Below, in pieces: positions 17,113 to 26,330 of a stretch of DNA of 64,000 nucleotides. Every line of letters starts with the position of its first letter. Positions within the stretch are counted from its first letter, which is position 1. Both the position numbers and the translations under genes were made by a program. This DNA is from M3007 sp037445225 (GTDB lineage: Bacteria; Bacteroidota; Bacteroidia; Chitinophagales; Saprospiraceae), in contig JBBIKW010000010.1 of assembly GCA_037445225.1 (NCBI GenBank), positions 62,001 through 126,000 of the forward strand, read 5' to 3'. The notes under the pieces were generated by a model. The model was not told where the DNA came from, did not search any database, and saw only the letters and a list, made by a program, of their open reading frames with translations.

Positions 17113-18393
17113 ATGGTGGAGACGCACACCCCCGCAACGGCGGACATCGCTTTGGAGTTGGAAGCGCTCTTACGTCGCTACAAAGAAAAGCCGCCCGAAA
17201 TCATCTTTGAGTGGCACGATGCGGATACAGGCGCGAAAGGTTGGATCGCCATCAACTCGCTTCGAGGAGGCGCTGCCGGCGGAGGTACGCGCATGCGCAA
17301 AGGGTTAACGCGCGACGAAGTCGTCGCCTTAGCTAAGGTCATGGAAGTCAAGTTTAGCGTAGCTGGTCCGCCTATTGGCGGCGCAAAAAGCGGCATCGAC
17401 TTCGACCCTTCCGACCCGCGCCGTTGGGAGGTGTTGCAGCGTTGGTATCGGGCCGCGCTGCCTTTGCTGAAGCATTACTACGGCACGGGCGGCGATTTGA
17501 ATGTCGACGAGCTCAAAGACGTAGTGCCCATCACCGAAGCCCTTGGCCTTTGGCACCCGCAGGAGGGGATTGTCCGAGGGCATCTGCATCCTACGGAGGG
17601 ACAGCAAATCGGCATCTTGGGCCAGCTGCGTCACGGCTGTGCCAAAATTGTAGAAGACCCGCGCTACCTACCGCAAGGCGGCTTGCGCCGATACGCCGTG
17701 GCCGACCTTATCACTGGATACGGAGTGGCAGAGGCTATTCGCCACTTTTACCACCTTTATCATCGGACCACTGCAGCCAACAAGCGCGTCATCATACAAG
17801 GATGGGGGAACGTCTCCTCTGCGGCAGCCTGTTATCTGGCTCAGCAGGGCGCTAAAATTGTGGGGATCATCGACCGACAGGGGGGAATTCTATCCCCTGA
17901 AGGACTTTCTGCCAAAGAGGTGTACGCGCTTTTTCACGCCAAAGCGGGCAACCGCTTGTACGCGCCCGACATGCTCCCGTTCGAAACGGTAAACGAGGAG
18001 ATATGGCATCTGGGAGCCGACATCTTTGTGCCGGGCGCTGCTTCTCGCCTCATCACCCGTCCTCAGGTAGATGCTCTGTTGGCTGGCGGCATAGAAGTGA
18101 TAGCCTGTGGTGCTAATGTGCCTTTCGTAGACGACGACGTCTTCTTTGGCCCAACGGCCCGATATGCCGACGCCCATACGGCGGTCATCCCAGACTTTAT
18201 CGCCAACTGCGGCATGGCGCGTGTTTTTGCCTATTTGATGCAGCCCGAAGTCTCTATGACCGATGAGGCTATCTTCAGCGACGCATCTCAAACCATTTAC
18301 CGTGCGTTAGAAGAAATAGTAAAAAAACATTCTACTCCAAATAACATTTCATCTAACGCCCTATATTTGGCGCTCAAGAGATTAGATGCTTAA
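17113..18393 (+). CDS. Glu/Leu/Phe/Val-type dehydrogenase (probable glutamate dehydrogenase)
   Basis: 426 residues from the ATG at 17113; a longer reading would overlap the promoter. It catalyses reversible NAD(P)-dependent oxidative deamination of an amino acid. The substrate domain has GGAAGGGTRMRKGLT, the Lys-bearing segments MEVKFSV and PPIGGAKSGIDFDP, and GTGGDLNVDE. The nucleotide-binding domain has the GxGxxx-type loop IIQGWGNVSSAAACYL and ends with CGANVPF and IPDFIANCGMA. Which amino acid is used cannot be told from the sequence. Divergent from the arginase-fold gene. Confidence 0.88.
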   Translation: MVETHTPATADIALELEALLRRYKEKPPEIIFEWHDADTGAKGWIAINSLRGGAAGGGTRMRKGLTRDEVVALAKVMEVKFSVAGPPIGGAKSGIDFDPSDPRRWEVLQRWYRAALPLLKHYYGTGGDLNVDELKDVVPITEALGLWHPQEGIVRGHLHPTEGQQIGILGQLRHGCAKIVEDPRYLPQGGLRRYAVADLITGYGVAEAIRHFYHLYHRTTAANKRVIIQGWGNVSSAAACYLAQQGAKIVGIIDRQGGILSPEGLSAKEVYALFHAKAGNRLYAPDMLPFETVNEEIWHLGADIFVPGAASRLITRPQVDALLAGGIEVIACGANVPFVDDDVFFGPTARYADAHTAVIPDFIANCGMARVFAYLMQPEVSMTDEAIFSDASQTIYRALEEIVKKHSTPNNISSNALYLALKRLDA

Positions 18394-18522
18394 AACCCAT
18401 CCGCACTCGGCCGCCAACAGTATTCTTGTCTTAAACTCTGTGTGCGCTCTCTTTTGCTGAAAATCAATTCATCGACGTTAAGCTAAAACTTTTAACATTT
18501 CAAATTCTAAAAAAGTCACCCT

Positions 18523-19995
18523 ATGACAGTTAGGAACTTGCTACTAAGCATTCTCGTCATGGCTGCTGCTTCGAGTCTGGTGGCTCAAGATGCAGCTGCT
18601 CCGGCGGGAGGAACGTATCGCTCCTTTACGCCATCCGATCAGTGGGAGCTGGGGTTAAATGCCGGCGTCCCCTTTGTTTCAGGCGACTTGGACAGTAAAT
18701 TGGGCTTTGGCGGCGGTTTGCACGCGCGCAAAGCCTTAGACCATGTCTTCTCCCTGCGTTTAGGTGCTCTGTATGCGAAGACGAAGAACGAGATAGCCGA
18801 CCAACAAAGCAGCTCGGAGATGAGCTGGTTCTCGGGCTCTTTGCAATTAGTGGCGGCAGTGAATAACATTCGCTTCAACAAGCCCTATCGCAAGGTCCTG
18901 CTGAACACGTTCGTTGGCGTCGGTGCTACGAACTTCACGACGGACTACACTAATGTATTGCAAGCGGACGGTTCAAACAACGGCCAATTCAAGAGCGGTC
19001 TTTCTCCGTACATCGACGCCGGCTTGGGCTTGGCTTTTCGGGTGAGCCCTAAGTTCAACATCGGCGTAGAGTACGGCATCGCCTTCGTGCTGGGCGGAAA
19101 CGGCGACCTATTGGACGGCGACGAAAATGTCGACTCGCGCACGACGACCTATCGCGACTACTTGCACTACCCCAACTTGCGCCTCAACTTCAACTTGGGA
19201 AGTAAGGACAAGTCGGGCGCTATGCTTTCTGAGCCGCTCTATTGGGCCAACCCTATGGCGCAAGTGAGCGATGCTATCGCCGCGCTGGAGGCTCGCCCCG
19301 TATACGATCCGACCGACACTGATGGCGATGGCATCATCGACATGATCGACCAAGAGAAGGAGAGCCCTGCTGGAGCTCGGGTGGATACGCGCGGCGTTAC
19401 GCTGGACAGCGACGCTGACAAAGTGCCGGACTACAAGGACAAGGAGCCCTTCTCACCTCCGGGTTATCCGGTTAATGCCGATGGGGTAGCCCAGGTGCCT
19501 CCGGGCTTAACGGAAGCCGACGTGAACCGCATCGTAGATGCCAAGCTGGCTAACTTCAAACTGCCGACCCAAGAGGGACTAGCCGACTGGTTCTTGCCTG
19601 TCATCAATTTTGCCAACAACAGCTACGATATCGCTTATGGCGAGTATACCAAGCTGTACCAAGTGGCACAGGTGCTGAAGAACAACCCGAAAATTCGCAT
19701 CACTGTGACGGGGCACACCGACCAAACTGGCTCCGAGGCGTACAACAACGTGTTGTCGTACAACCGGGCTAAGGCTGCTATCGAGTTTTTGGTTAACCAA
19801 TACGGCATCTCGCGCGACCGCTTGGTGCTCGACTGGGCGGGCAAGAGCAACCAACTGGTGCCGGCGCGCTCTTCGCAGATAAACCGCCGTGTCGAGTTCC
19901 GCGTAGCAAAAGCCGGCGAGACCGACAAGGCGCGCCCAGAAGGCCCTGAGGCCGGTAAAGGCCGCTTCATGGGTGACAAGGCAAGCGGATATTGA
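18523..19995 (+). CDS. OmpA-family outer-membrane protein with calcium-binding-like linker
   Basis: 490 residues. Signal peptide (residues 1-21, ending LVAQ), then an eight-stranded-barrel-type region to about residue 225 and a linker with thrombospondin-3-like acidic repeats (DPTDTDGDGIIDMIDQ, DSDADKVPDYKD). The C-terminal OmpA peptidoglycan-binding domain (about 360-465) carries VTGHTDQTGSEAYN, the LSYNRAKAA helix and the final QINRRVEFRV. It should tether the outer membrane to peptidoglycan. Followed by a strong terminator; upstream 129 bases are AT-rich with no exact TAnnTTTG. Confidence 0.9.
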   Translation: MTVRNLLLSILVMAAASSLVAQDAAAPAGGTYRSFTPSDQWELGLNAGVPFVSGDLDSKLGFGGGLHARKALDHVFSLRLGALYAKTKNEIADQQSSSEMSWFSGSLQLVAAVNNIRFNKPYRKVLLNTFVGVGATNFTTDYTNVLQADGSNNGQFKSGLSPYIDAGLGLAFRVSPKFNIGVEYGIAFVLGGNGDLLDGDENVDSRTTTYRDYLHYPNLRLNFNLGSKDKSGAMLSEPLYWANPMAQVSDAIAALEARPVYDPTDTDGDGIIDMIDQEKESPAGARVDTRGVTLDSDADKVPDYKDKEPFSPPGYPVNADGVAQVPPGLTEADVNRIVDAKLANFKLPTQEGLADWFLPVINFANNSYDIAYGEYTKLYQVAQVLKNNPKIRITVTGHTDQTGSEAYNNVLSYNRAKAAIEFLVNQYGISRDRLVLDWAGKSNQLVPARSSQINRRVEFRVAKAGETDKARPEGPEAGKGRFMGDKASGY

Positions 19996-20019
19996 TTGGT
20001 TAAAGACCTGAACGGCAGA

Positions 20020-20062
20020 AAGTGGGCAGTTTCACGCAAGGGGAACTGCCCACTTCCCTTTT
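20020..20062 (+). terminator. Rho-independent terminator after the OmpA-family gene
   Basis: A perfect 12-bp stem, AAGTGGGCAGTT (20020-20031) with AACTGCCCACTT (20044-20055), a 12-base loop, and then CCCTTTTT. It begins 25 bases after the stop codon. Confidence 0.85.
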
Positions 20063-20116
20063 TAAGACAAACTATTCTCCCAAAAAGCGCGTTAAATAGC
20101 AAAACCTGTGGTTCAT

Positions 20117-20965
20117 ATGATTGCCCAAATAAAACTCTTTCTGCTAGCGCTGGTTTTAGGGAGCCTTGCTTCTGCAGCCCATGCGCAGGCATTTGCTGCA
20201 GCGGTCTCTCCTTCGGCAAAAGAGAAGGGAAGCGATAATTGCGCCTTTCAGCGCGGCGAAAAGCTGACGTATAAAGTCTACTACAACTGGAACTTTGTCT
20301 GGTTGGCGGCGGGCGAAGTGACGTTTGAAGTCAATGAGGACGATCACCAATACCATTTTAAAGCGACGGGCAGCACGTACGAGTCGTACGACTGGTTCTA
20401 CTACGTGCGCGACGTGTACAATTCGTGGGTAGACAAGAGCACTCGTCTGCCGAGCTATTCCGAACGCAGCGTGCACGAGGGCAACTACCGCATCTTTGAG
20501 CGCATCAAGTTCGACCAAAGTCGGCGTAAGGCAACCGTATGGCGCGCTCCCAAGCGCGGAGAGCCCGAGACGCAGACAGAGCATCCCGTTCGGGAACCGG
20601 TACACGACGTGCTCTCCTCGCTGTACTTCTTGCGCACTATAGACTTTTCCGATAAACCCGTTGGCTTCGAACAGCCTTTCTGTATCTTCATGGATCAGGA
20701 GGAGTATCCGCTGCGCATGCGCTATTTGGGCAAAGAAACCAATAAAAAAATTCGAGGACTGGGTCGTTTCAATACCTTAAAGTTTCAGCCTCAAGTAATT
20801 GTAGGGAATATCTTCAAAGACGACGCCAAGATGACGGTGTGGGTGTCGGACGATGCCAACCGCATTCCTCTGCTGGTGGAGACGCCCATAGCGGTAGGCT
20901 CGGTGAAGATGGTGCTCAAGGAGCACAAGAATTTAAAATATCCCCTGGGCGCTGAAAAACCGTAG
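20117..20965 (+). CDS. secreted DUF3108 protein
   Basis: 282 residues from the ATG at 20117 (a GTG three codons earlier is less likely). The signal peptide ends near AAHAQ. The mature part is a DUF3108 beta-rich domain: GEKLTYKVYYNWNFVWLAAG, ESYDWFYYVRDVYNSWVD, then ERIKFDQ and VHDVLSSLYFLRT, and the end VWVSDDANRIPLLVETPI. Family members are periplasmic or outer-membrane-associated proteins of unknown biochemical role. The tRNA gene follows 26 bases after the stop. Confidence 0.85.
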   Translation: MIAQIKLFLLALVLGSLASAAHAQAFAAAVSPSAKEKGSDNCAFQRGEKLTYKVYYNWNFVWLAAGEVTFEVNEDDHQYHFKATGSTYESYDWFYYVRDVYNSWVDKSTRLPSYSERSVHEGNYRIFERIKFDQSRRKATVWRAPKRGEPETQTEHPVREPVHDVLSSLYFLRTIDFSDKPVGFEQPFCIFMDQEEYPLRMRYLGKETNKKIRGLGRFNTLKFQPQVIVGNIFKDDAKMTVWVSDDANRIPLLVETPIAVGSVKMVLKEHKNLKYPLGAEKP

Positions 20966-20991
20966 AAGCCGCTATTTTTGCGTCGCTCAAT

Positions 20992-21065
20992 GGGCCCGTA
21001 GCTCAGGCGGTTAGAGCAGCTGACTCATAATCAGACGGTCGCGGGTTCAATTCCTGCCGGGCCCA
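20992..21065 (+). tRNA. tRNA with CAU anticodon (probably elongator tRNA-Met)
   Basis: 74 bases. Acceptor GGGCCCG pairs with CGGGCCC, discriminator A, D-arm GCTCAGGCGGTTAGAGC, anticodon stem-loop CTGACTCATAATCAG with CAT, and T-arm GCGGGTTCAATTCCTGC. No 3' CCA is encoded. CAU is shared by elongator Met, initiator Met and lysidine-modified tRNA-Ile2. The first acceptor pair G-C rules against initiator tRNA; elongator Met is more likely than Ile2, but I cannot separate them with certainty. Confidence 0.92.
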
Positions 21066-21079
21066 CTTTTTAAAAGCGA

Positions 21080-21117
21080 AAGCCCCCCCTCGCACCCAGG
21101 CGAAGGGGGGCTTCTTC
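21080..21117. terminator. bidirectional terminator between the tRNA and rpsA
   Basis: AAGCCCCCC...TCGC at 21080-21093 pairs with GCGA...GGGGGGCTT at 21100-21113, with one mismatch and a six-base loop. It is followed by T-rich sequence on the plus strand (CTTCTTTT) and by a T-rich tract on the minus strand as well. It sits between converging transcripts: the DUF3108/tRNA unit and rpsA. Confidence 0.8.
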
Positions 21118-21137
21118 TTTTCGTCTGTCGTCGGTTC

Positions 21138-23192
21138 TTATTCCTCAGTAGACTTGCTGTCGCTCAGTTGCTTTCTCAGCTGAGCCAACACATCTAAATC
21201 GCCCAGCGTCTCCTTCTCCACTTTCTTCTGGATCTCGCCAATAACGGCTTGGGTTTCTGCGAGCTCTTTCTGCTTCTCCTGCTTGGAAATCTCCTCTGCT
21301 TTTTGCTTAACGTCCTCCCAATAGCGCACGTGCGAGGCGATGACGCGGCGATCATCCTTGTGGAACTCAAGGATCTTGACCGTAAGTGTATCGCCTACTT
21401 CGGGGAGCGTGTTGTCTTCTTTGCGTAATTGCTTGGCAGGGATAAAGGCCTCTACTTCAGCGCTGTGGGTGTTCAGCTGGATAGTTGCCCCTTTTTCGTC
21501 GCGGCGCGTGATGACGCCCTCGTGGTAAGAGCCCGCCGTGTAGATGGTCTCGAACGTGTCCCACGGATTTTCTTCGATCTGCTTATGTCCTAAGCTGATC
21601 TGGCGCTTTTCGCGGTCAATGCCCAAGACGACGACGTCAATGGCCTCGCCTACCTTGGTAAATTCACTAGGGTGATTGTAGCGCTTCGTCCAGCTCAAGT
21701 CGCTGATGTGCACCATTCCTCCGATGCCCTCGCCAATCTCGACGAAGATGCCGTAGTTGGTCATGTTTCTAACGATGCCGGTATGGCGCGAGCCGACAGG
21801 GAATCGCGCGTCGATTTCCGTCCAAGGATCGGGTGTCAGTTGTTTGATAGACAGCGACATCTTCTTCTCTGCTCGGTCGAGCGTGACGATTCGGGCTTCT
21901 ACCTGTTGGCCAATAGAGAAGTACTCGCGCGCATTGACACTTTGCGAACTCCAGCTGACCTCACTGATGTGGATGAGCCCTTCCACTCCCGGCATGATTT
22001 CCACAAAGGCTCCGTAGTCTTCGATGTTGACCACGCGCCCGGTAACGACACTGCCCTCTGTGATCTCGGGTGGGAGCACCTCCCACGGATGTGGGGTCAG
22101 CTGCTTGAGACCCAAGCTGATGCGCTTCTTATTTTCGTCGAAATCCAATACAACCACGTGGAGGCGTTGATTCACCTGTAGCACTTCTGAGGGATGAGAG
22201 ATGCGCCCCCAGCTGATATCGGTGATATACAGCAAGCCGTCCACGCCGCCTAAGTCGAGGAATGCGCCAAAGTCGGTAATATTTTTGACCGTACCCTCCA
22301 ACACCTGGCCGCGCTCCAAGCTCGCCAAGATTTGCTCCCGCTGCTCTGCTAAATCGCTCTCGATAAGCGCCTTGTGGCTGACCACGGCATTTTTGATCTG
22401 CTCGTTGATCTTTACTACCTTGAATTCCATCGTTTTACCCACGTACTGGTCATAGTCCGTTACCGGCTTGATATCGATTTGCGAGCCGGGCAAGAACGTC
22501 TCTAAGCCGTTGCAGTCTACAATGAGGCCGCCTTTCGTCTTGCTGATGACGGTGCCGGTGATGATCGTACCGTTTTTGTACGAGTCTACGATAGACTCCC
22601 ACGCGCGCAAGATCTTGGCCTTTTTGCGCGAGAGCGCTACCTGTCCCTCGCTGTCTTCCTGTTTCTCGATGTAGACCTCTACCTCGTCTCCCTTTTTGAT
22701 TTCGGGAACGTCGCGGAATTCGCTGAGCGATACGATGCCGTCGCTCTTGTAGTTGATGTCGAGTACGACATCGCTTTCCGTGATAGTGCTTACGCGACCG
22801 CGGACCACTTCGTTTTCAGCGATTTGAGTGAGCGTAGCGTCGTATTGGCGAAGCATGGCCTCGCGCTCCTCAGGCGGATAGTAGGTGGCGCCGCGCTTGT
22901 CCATGCTCCAGTCGAAGTCGTCGTGTGCGGACGCAGGAGCGGTTTCGCTGTGCGGCAAGAGCAAATCGTCCACAAGTTCTAGAGAAAGGGCTTCCTTTTC
23001 CTCTGCAACAAGGGCTATCCTCTCCCTCTCTTCGTCTTCTTCGGCATGATGTTCTGTAGCCCCTACGGCTTCTTCCTCTTCCTCTGCGGAGACCTCCAAA
23101 GCAGAAGTTGCTTCTATGGGCTCGCTTGTCTCTTCTGTAGTGGGCGTATTTTGCTCTTCTACGCCGGGTGTCTTTTCGTCGTCGAGTATCAT
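21138..23192 (-). CDS. rpsA: 30S ribosomal protein S1
   Basis: 684 residues from the ATG at 23192 (MILDDEKTPG). Six S1 (OB-fold) repeats can be counted, starting at VVRGRVSTITESD, ITGTVISKTKGG, LEGTVKNITDFGAF, VTGRVVNIEDYGAF, HTGIVRNMTNYGIF and HEGVITRRDEKGA. They bind mRNA and deliver it to the 30S subunit. The N-terminal 115 residues are a strongly acidic, Glu-rich extension longer than in E. coli S1, and a charged helical tail ends the protein. In Bacteroidota, where Shine-Dalgarno use is weak, S1 matters particularly for initiation. Confidence 0.95.
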   Translation of the reverse strand: MILDDEKTPGVEEQNTPTTEETSEPIEATSALEVSAEEEEEAVGATEHHAEEDEERERIALVAEEKEALSLELVDDLLLPHSETAPASAHDDFDWSMDKRGATYYPPEEREAMLRQYDATLTQIAENEVVRGRVSTITESDVVLDINYKSDGIVSLSEFRDVPEIKKGDEVEVYIEKQEDSEGQVALSRKKAKILRAWESIVDSYKNGTIITGTVISKTKGGLIVDCNGLETFLPGSQIDIKPVTDYDQYVGKTMEFKVVKINEQIKNAVVSHKALIESDLAEQREQILASLERGQVLEGTVKNITDFGAFLDLGGVDGLLYITDISWGRISHPSEVLQVNQRLHVVVLDFDENKKRISLGLKQLTPHPWEVLPPEITEGSVVTGRVVNIEDYGAFVEIMPGVEGLIHISEVSWSSQSVNAREYFSIGQQVEARIVTLDRAEKKMSLSIKQLTPDPWTEIDARFPVGSRHTGIVRNMTNYGIFVEIGEGIGGMVHISDLSWTKRYNHPSEFTKVGEAIDVVVLGIDREKRQISLGHKQIEENPWDTFETIYTAGSYHEGVITRRDEKGATIQLNTHSAEVEAFIPAKQLRKEDNTLPEVGDTLTVKILEFHKDDRRVIASHVRYWEDVKQKAEEISKQEKQKELAETQAVIGEIQKKVEKETLGDLDVLAQLRKQLSDSKSTEE

Positions 23193-23312
23193 AAGAAAAT
23201 GAAAGGTATTGGTCGCTTGGGTTTTTTTAGTGCTCCAAAAATCCGACCTCTCTACCCGGGCGAGGTCGTTACCCCTTGTCCTTTTTTCTCCGAGTGGAGC
23301 AAAAAAGGCCCG

Positions 23313-23320
23313 CAAAGTTA
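23313..23320 (-). promoter_or_regulatory. -7 box TAACTTTG for rpsA
   Basis: On the minus strand TAACTTTG matches TAnnTTTG. Transcription starting near 23306 would leave a leader of about 115 bases before the rpsA ATG, long for this window and a possible site of autogenous control by S1. Confidence 0.45.
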
Positions 23321-23493
23321 GATTTTTTAGATGAGACGCGCCCTGGTTTAAAAAAAAAACTTCACAAGATCTGCGGCGATAATTGCAGGACTGCATCTGA
23401 GACCGTTCGTAGGAGAGGATAGCACCTGCACGGACAGCGAAAAATTAAGCGCTGTTTTGTCGCATGTGCGACGCATGGCTTCTATGGAGCACT

Positions 23494-23501
23494 TACTTTT
23501 G
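23494..23501 (+). promoter_or_regulatory. -7 box TACTTTTG for the secreted protein gene at 23525
   Basis: TACTTTTG matches TAnnTTTG and ends 23 bases before the ATG at 23525. No clear -33 partner at normal spacing. Confidence 0.4.
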
Positions 23502-23524
23502 CCAACGGACGAAAATTCGCTTTC

Positions 23525-24952
23525 ATGACAGCATCTTTTTCGAGACCCGCCATGGCTTTTTGGGGCGCACTGCTGGCGCTTAGTGCTGTAGGGCAGCCTG
23601 CTATTAACAAAAGTATTGGTCTTTCTTCGGCATACGATGCCGGCAGAGCCATTCTTCCCGCACCCGGAGGAGGCTTTGTTATTGCGGGCGTGACGTATCC
23701 GGCCTTAGGCGCTCGCCCCGACGCCTTCCTTTTGCGCGTCGATGAGGACGGCAACGTCCTCTTTCACAAAACCTACGGCACACCGAATGCGGAAGAGCAA
23801 TTTGGGAAGGGGCTGCTGCGCCTGAACGACGGGTGGCTGGCCGTCGGCAGAAAAGCCAACCCGCAAAAGGTGGGTTGGGTCGTTCGGTTCAACGATGCGG
23901 GACAAATAGTTTGGGAGAAGACGTACCCGTCTCTGTTCACCGAGTTTCATCAGGTGTTGGCCTTGCCTCGCGGCGGGTATTTGGCGATAGGCGCTCAATT
24001 TGGAGACCTTTTATTGGCCCAGTTCGACGCCAACGGTTCTTTCACTTGGCAACAGGTGTTTAGTGGCGTGGAGGAAGGGTTAGATGCCTACCTGACCGCT
24101 GGCGGCAATGCTTGTATCGTCATGGGGCGCGGCAGTGTCTCTAAGGTGCACTTGGGCACGCGTCAGGTGGTATGGTCGAAGAGGGTGGAGTTCCCTAATC
24201 TGCCAGTGGGCACGCCGGAGGTCAGCCGTTTGGTCGGTATAGCCTCGGTAGGCAAGGGCCTGTTTGCCCTCATCGGCTCGACTTATCGGGAGTTGCCCAC
24301 TTCCTTGTACTCAGCCCACTACGCTGCCGTCTGGAGTGAGCGCGGCGACCCAATATGGGACGCGTACTTTCGCGGCAGTGCTCGCGACGACTACGAGGAG
24401 CACGAGGGCTTCGGCATCACTTATTTGCCCAACGCCCAACACGTTCTATTCGTCGGAAGGGTAGGAAATAGTATCTCCATCACGCGGACCAGCCTGAACG
24501 GCCAGGTGATCGAACAAAAGGAGATTGCAGCGCCAGGGGTTCCTTATGGTGCAGTGCTCATCCGTATCGAAGGGCGCTACGCCATGACCGGTGCTGTGTT
24601 TGCAGGCAACATGGACACGTATTTTTACCACTCGGCAGGTAATGCGCTCCAAATGCAGGCGCCGGCCTCTACTCCTGAAGATATCCTGCCGGCCCATCCG
24701 TGGGAATTGCAGCGCGAGGTTTCGCAAAACCGCGCTTGGATAGTGGCGTCGGCGCAGAAGGAAGGCGCGCACGAAGCCGTCTTCCAGATTTGGGCAGTGG
24801 ACGGCGCCCTGGCGCGCGAGCTGCGCGTGTGGATAGCCGCAGGCGAAAACCGCTTCCCCATCGATCTAACGGGCTTACCCTCCGGGCTATACTGGTTAAG
24901 TAAGGCGGGTGATCCTTCGCCGCCGAAGGCGCTCTGGATCGGAGAGCGATAA
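23525..24952 (+). CDS. secreted propeller-like protein with a probable T9SS C-terminal signal
   Basis: 475 residues. Signal peptide ends near LSAVGQ. The body has repeating blocks of the form GGFVIAGVTY...DAFLLRVDEDGNVLFHKTYG, GGYLAIGAQFGDLLLAQFDA, typical of the beta-propeller-like repeats in Bacteroidota secreted proteins. The last 75 residues (IDLTGLPSGLYWLSKAG, then KALWIGER) resemble a type A T9SS sorting domain, so it should be exported and surface-attached or released. The specific ligand is unknown. Convergent with the M28 peptidase gene 44 bases away. Confidence 0.75.
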   Translation: MTASFSRPAMAFWGALLALSAVGQPAINKSIGLSSAYDAGRAILPAPGGGFVIAGVTYPALGARPDAFLLRVDEDGNVLFHKTYGTPNAEEQFGKGLLRLNDGWLAVGRKANPQKVGWVVRFNDAGQIVWEKTYPSLFTEFHQVLALPRGGYLAIGAQFGDLLLAQFDANGSFTWQQVFSGVEEGLDAYLTAGGNACIVMGRGSVSKVHLGTRQVVWSKRVEFPNLPVGTPEVSRLVGIASVGKGLFALIGSTYRELPTSLYSAHYAAVWSERGDPIWDAYFRGSARDDYEEHEGFGITYLPNAQHVLFVGRVGNSISITRTSLNGQVIEQKEIAAPGVPYGAVLIRIEGRYAMTGAVFAGNMDTYFYHSAGNALQMQAPASTPEDILPAHPWELQREVSQNRAWIVASAQKEGAHEAVFQIWAVDGALARELRVWIAAGENRFPIDLTGLPSGLYWLSKAGDPSPPKALWIGER

Positions 24953-24996
24953 GCATTGAGAGAAAAGCTCTGTCGGCTAACTTATACCTACCTTTC

Positions 24997-26238
24997 TCAG
25001 AATGTGACTTCGCGGATGAGGGTTTCTGTACCGCGGATAAACTTTACCGTAGTAGAGTCGCCTTTTTGAAATTTGGATAGCGCCTGCATGTATTCGCGCA
25101 CGTTGCGCACCTCCATATCGCCTAAAGCAATAATGCGGTCGCCGCGTTGTAGGCCGGCGCGTGCAGCGGGCTTTCCTTCCGTAACGCCGTCGATATGGAC
25201 GCCCTCTCCGTCGAAGGTGTAGTCGGGCATGATGCCCAACGTCACGCGGAAGCGCGGCGTATCTTCTGTGTTAGAGCGGGTAGGTTGGAAGCGCAGCTTA
25301 GGCTTTTGGTCTAAGGCTTCGAGGAGCTGTACGGCAAACTCTAAGACGGCTTTTTGACCGGCAAAGTTGATCCGCTCCACATCGTCGCTTGGCCGGTGGT
25401 AGTCGCCGTGTTGGCCCGTAAAAAAGAAGAGCACAGGGATGTTTTTCAGATAGAAAGAGGTGTGGTCGCTGGGCCCTATGCCGCTGCTGTCCAATTTGAG
25501 CGCTAGGTCGCCTTTGGGCAGGTGTTCGAGCAGCGGAACAAAGTCGGGTGCCGTTCCAACACCGCCTACTACCAACCTGCGTTCCTCGTTTAGACGCCCA
25601 ATCATGTCCATGTTGAGCATGAAGTTAATGCTGCTCAAGTCGAGGGTAGGCCTTTCGACGTACTTTTTGGAGCCCACAAGGCCGAGTTCTTCTGCCGAAA
25701 AACAGATAAACAGGAAGTTGTGGCGCTCCCGGATACCGTTGCAGGCAAAGTATCGCGCCAACGCCAGGACGCCTGCTGTGCCGGAGGCGTTGTCGTCGGC
25801 GCCGTTGTGGATCTTGCCGTGCGGGTTAGGGTCGAGCGAGTTGCGGTCGTGCCCTAATCCCAGATGGTCGTAGTGGGCGCCAATGACGATGGTGTAAGGC
25901 GCTCCGTTGTCCAAAAAACCCACTACGTTTTGACTCCGGACTTCAGGTGCGTCGGAGGCTTCGCCGCCATGAGGGTCTGCAGTTTTTTTGAAGCTGAACT
26001 GGTGGTACCAGGAGCCTTCATCGCCTAAGGGTTTTAGGCCGGCTTTCCTGAACTGGCGAGCGATGTAGTGAGCCGCTTTTCGCTCTTCTGGTGTGCCCGT
26101 GCCGCGGCCTTTGAGTTTATCTGAAGCCAGATAGGCCACATCGCGGCGCAGTTGGGCCTCCGATATTTGCCCCCACGCCAGTGAATGCGCTAGGCTGAAT
26201 AAAATAACTACTCCCCAAGAAGACAGTGCTGATTTCAT
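24997..26238 (-). CDS. secreted M28-family zinc aminopeptidase with PDZ domain
   Basis: 413 residues. Signal peptide ends near LAWGQ. The M28 core shows the expected zinc ligands in order: GAHYDHLGLG, NGADDNASGTAG, SAEELGLVGS, LNMDMIGRL, and the last His in GDYHRPSDD. A PDZ domain follows (about 320-413: GLQRGDRIIALGDMEV). It probably trims peptides in the periplasm or outside the cell. Confidence 0.9.
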   Translation of the reverse strand: MKSALSSWGVVILFSLAHSLAWGQISEAQLRRDVAYLASDKLKGRGTGTPEERKAAHYIARQFRKAGLKPLGDEGSWYHQFSFKKTADPHGGEASDAPEVRSQNVVGFLDNGAPYTIVIGAHYDHLGLGHDRNSLDPNPHGKIHNGADDNASGTAGVLALARYFACNGIRERHNFLFICFSAEELGLVGSKKYVERPTLDLSSINFMLNMDMIGRLNEERRLVVGGVGTAPDFVPLLEHLPKGDLALKLDSSGIGPSDHTSFYLKNIPVLFFFTGQHGDYHRPSDDVERINFAGQKAVLEFAVQLLEALDQKPKLRFQPTRSNTEDTPRFRVTLGIMPDYTFDGEGVHIDGVTEGKPAARAGLQRGDRIIALGDMEVRNVREYMQALSKFQKGDSTTVKFIRGTETLIREVTF

Positions 26239-26330
26239 ACGTTATTTTTTGACTTAAAAGTAGCCGGAAAGGGCTTTCGCGCTGTGTAGATTTTTAGTCA
26301 AAAAAGAAACGGTTTGTTTTCCACGAGAGT

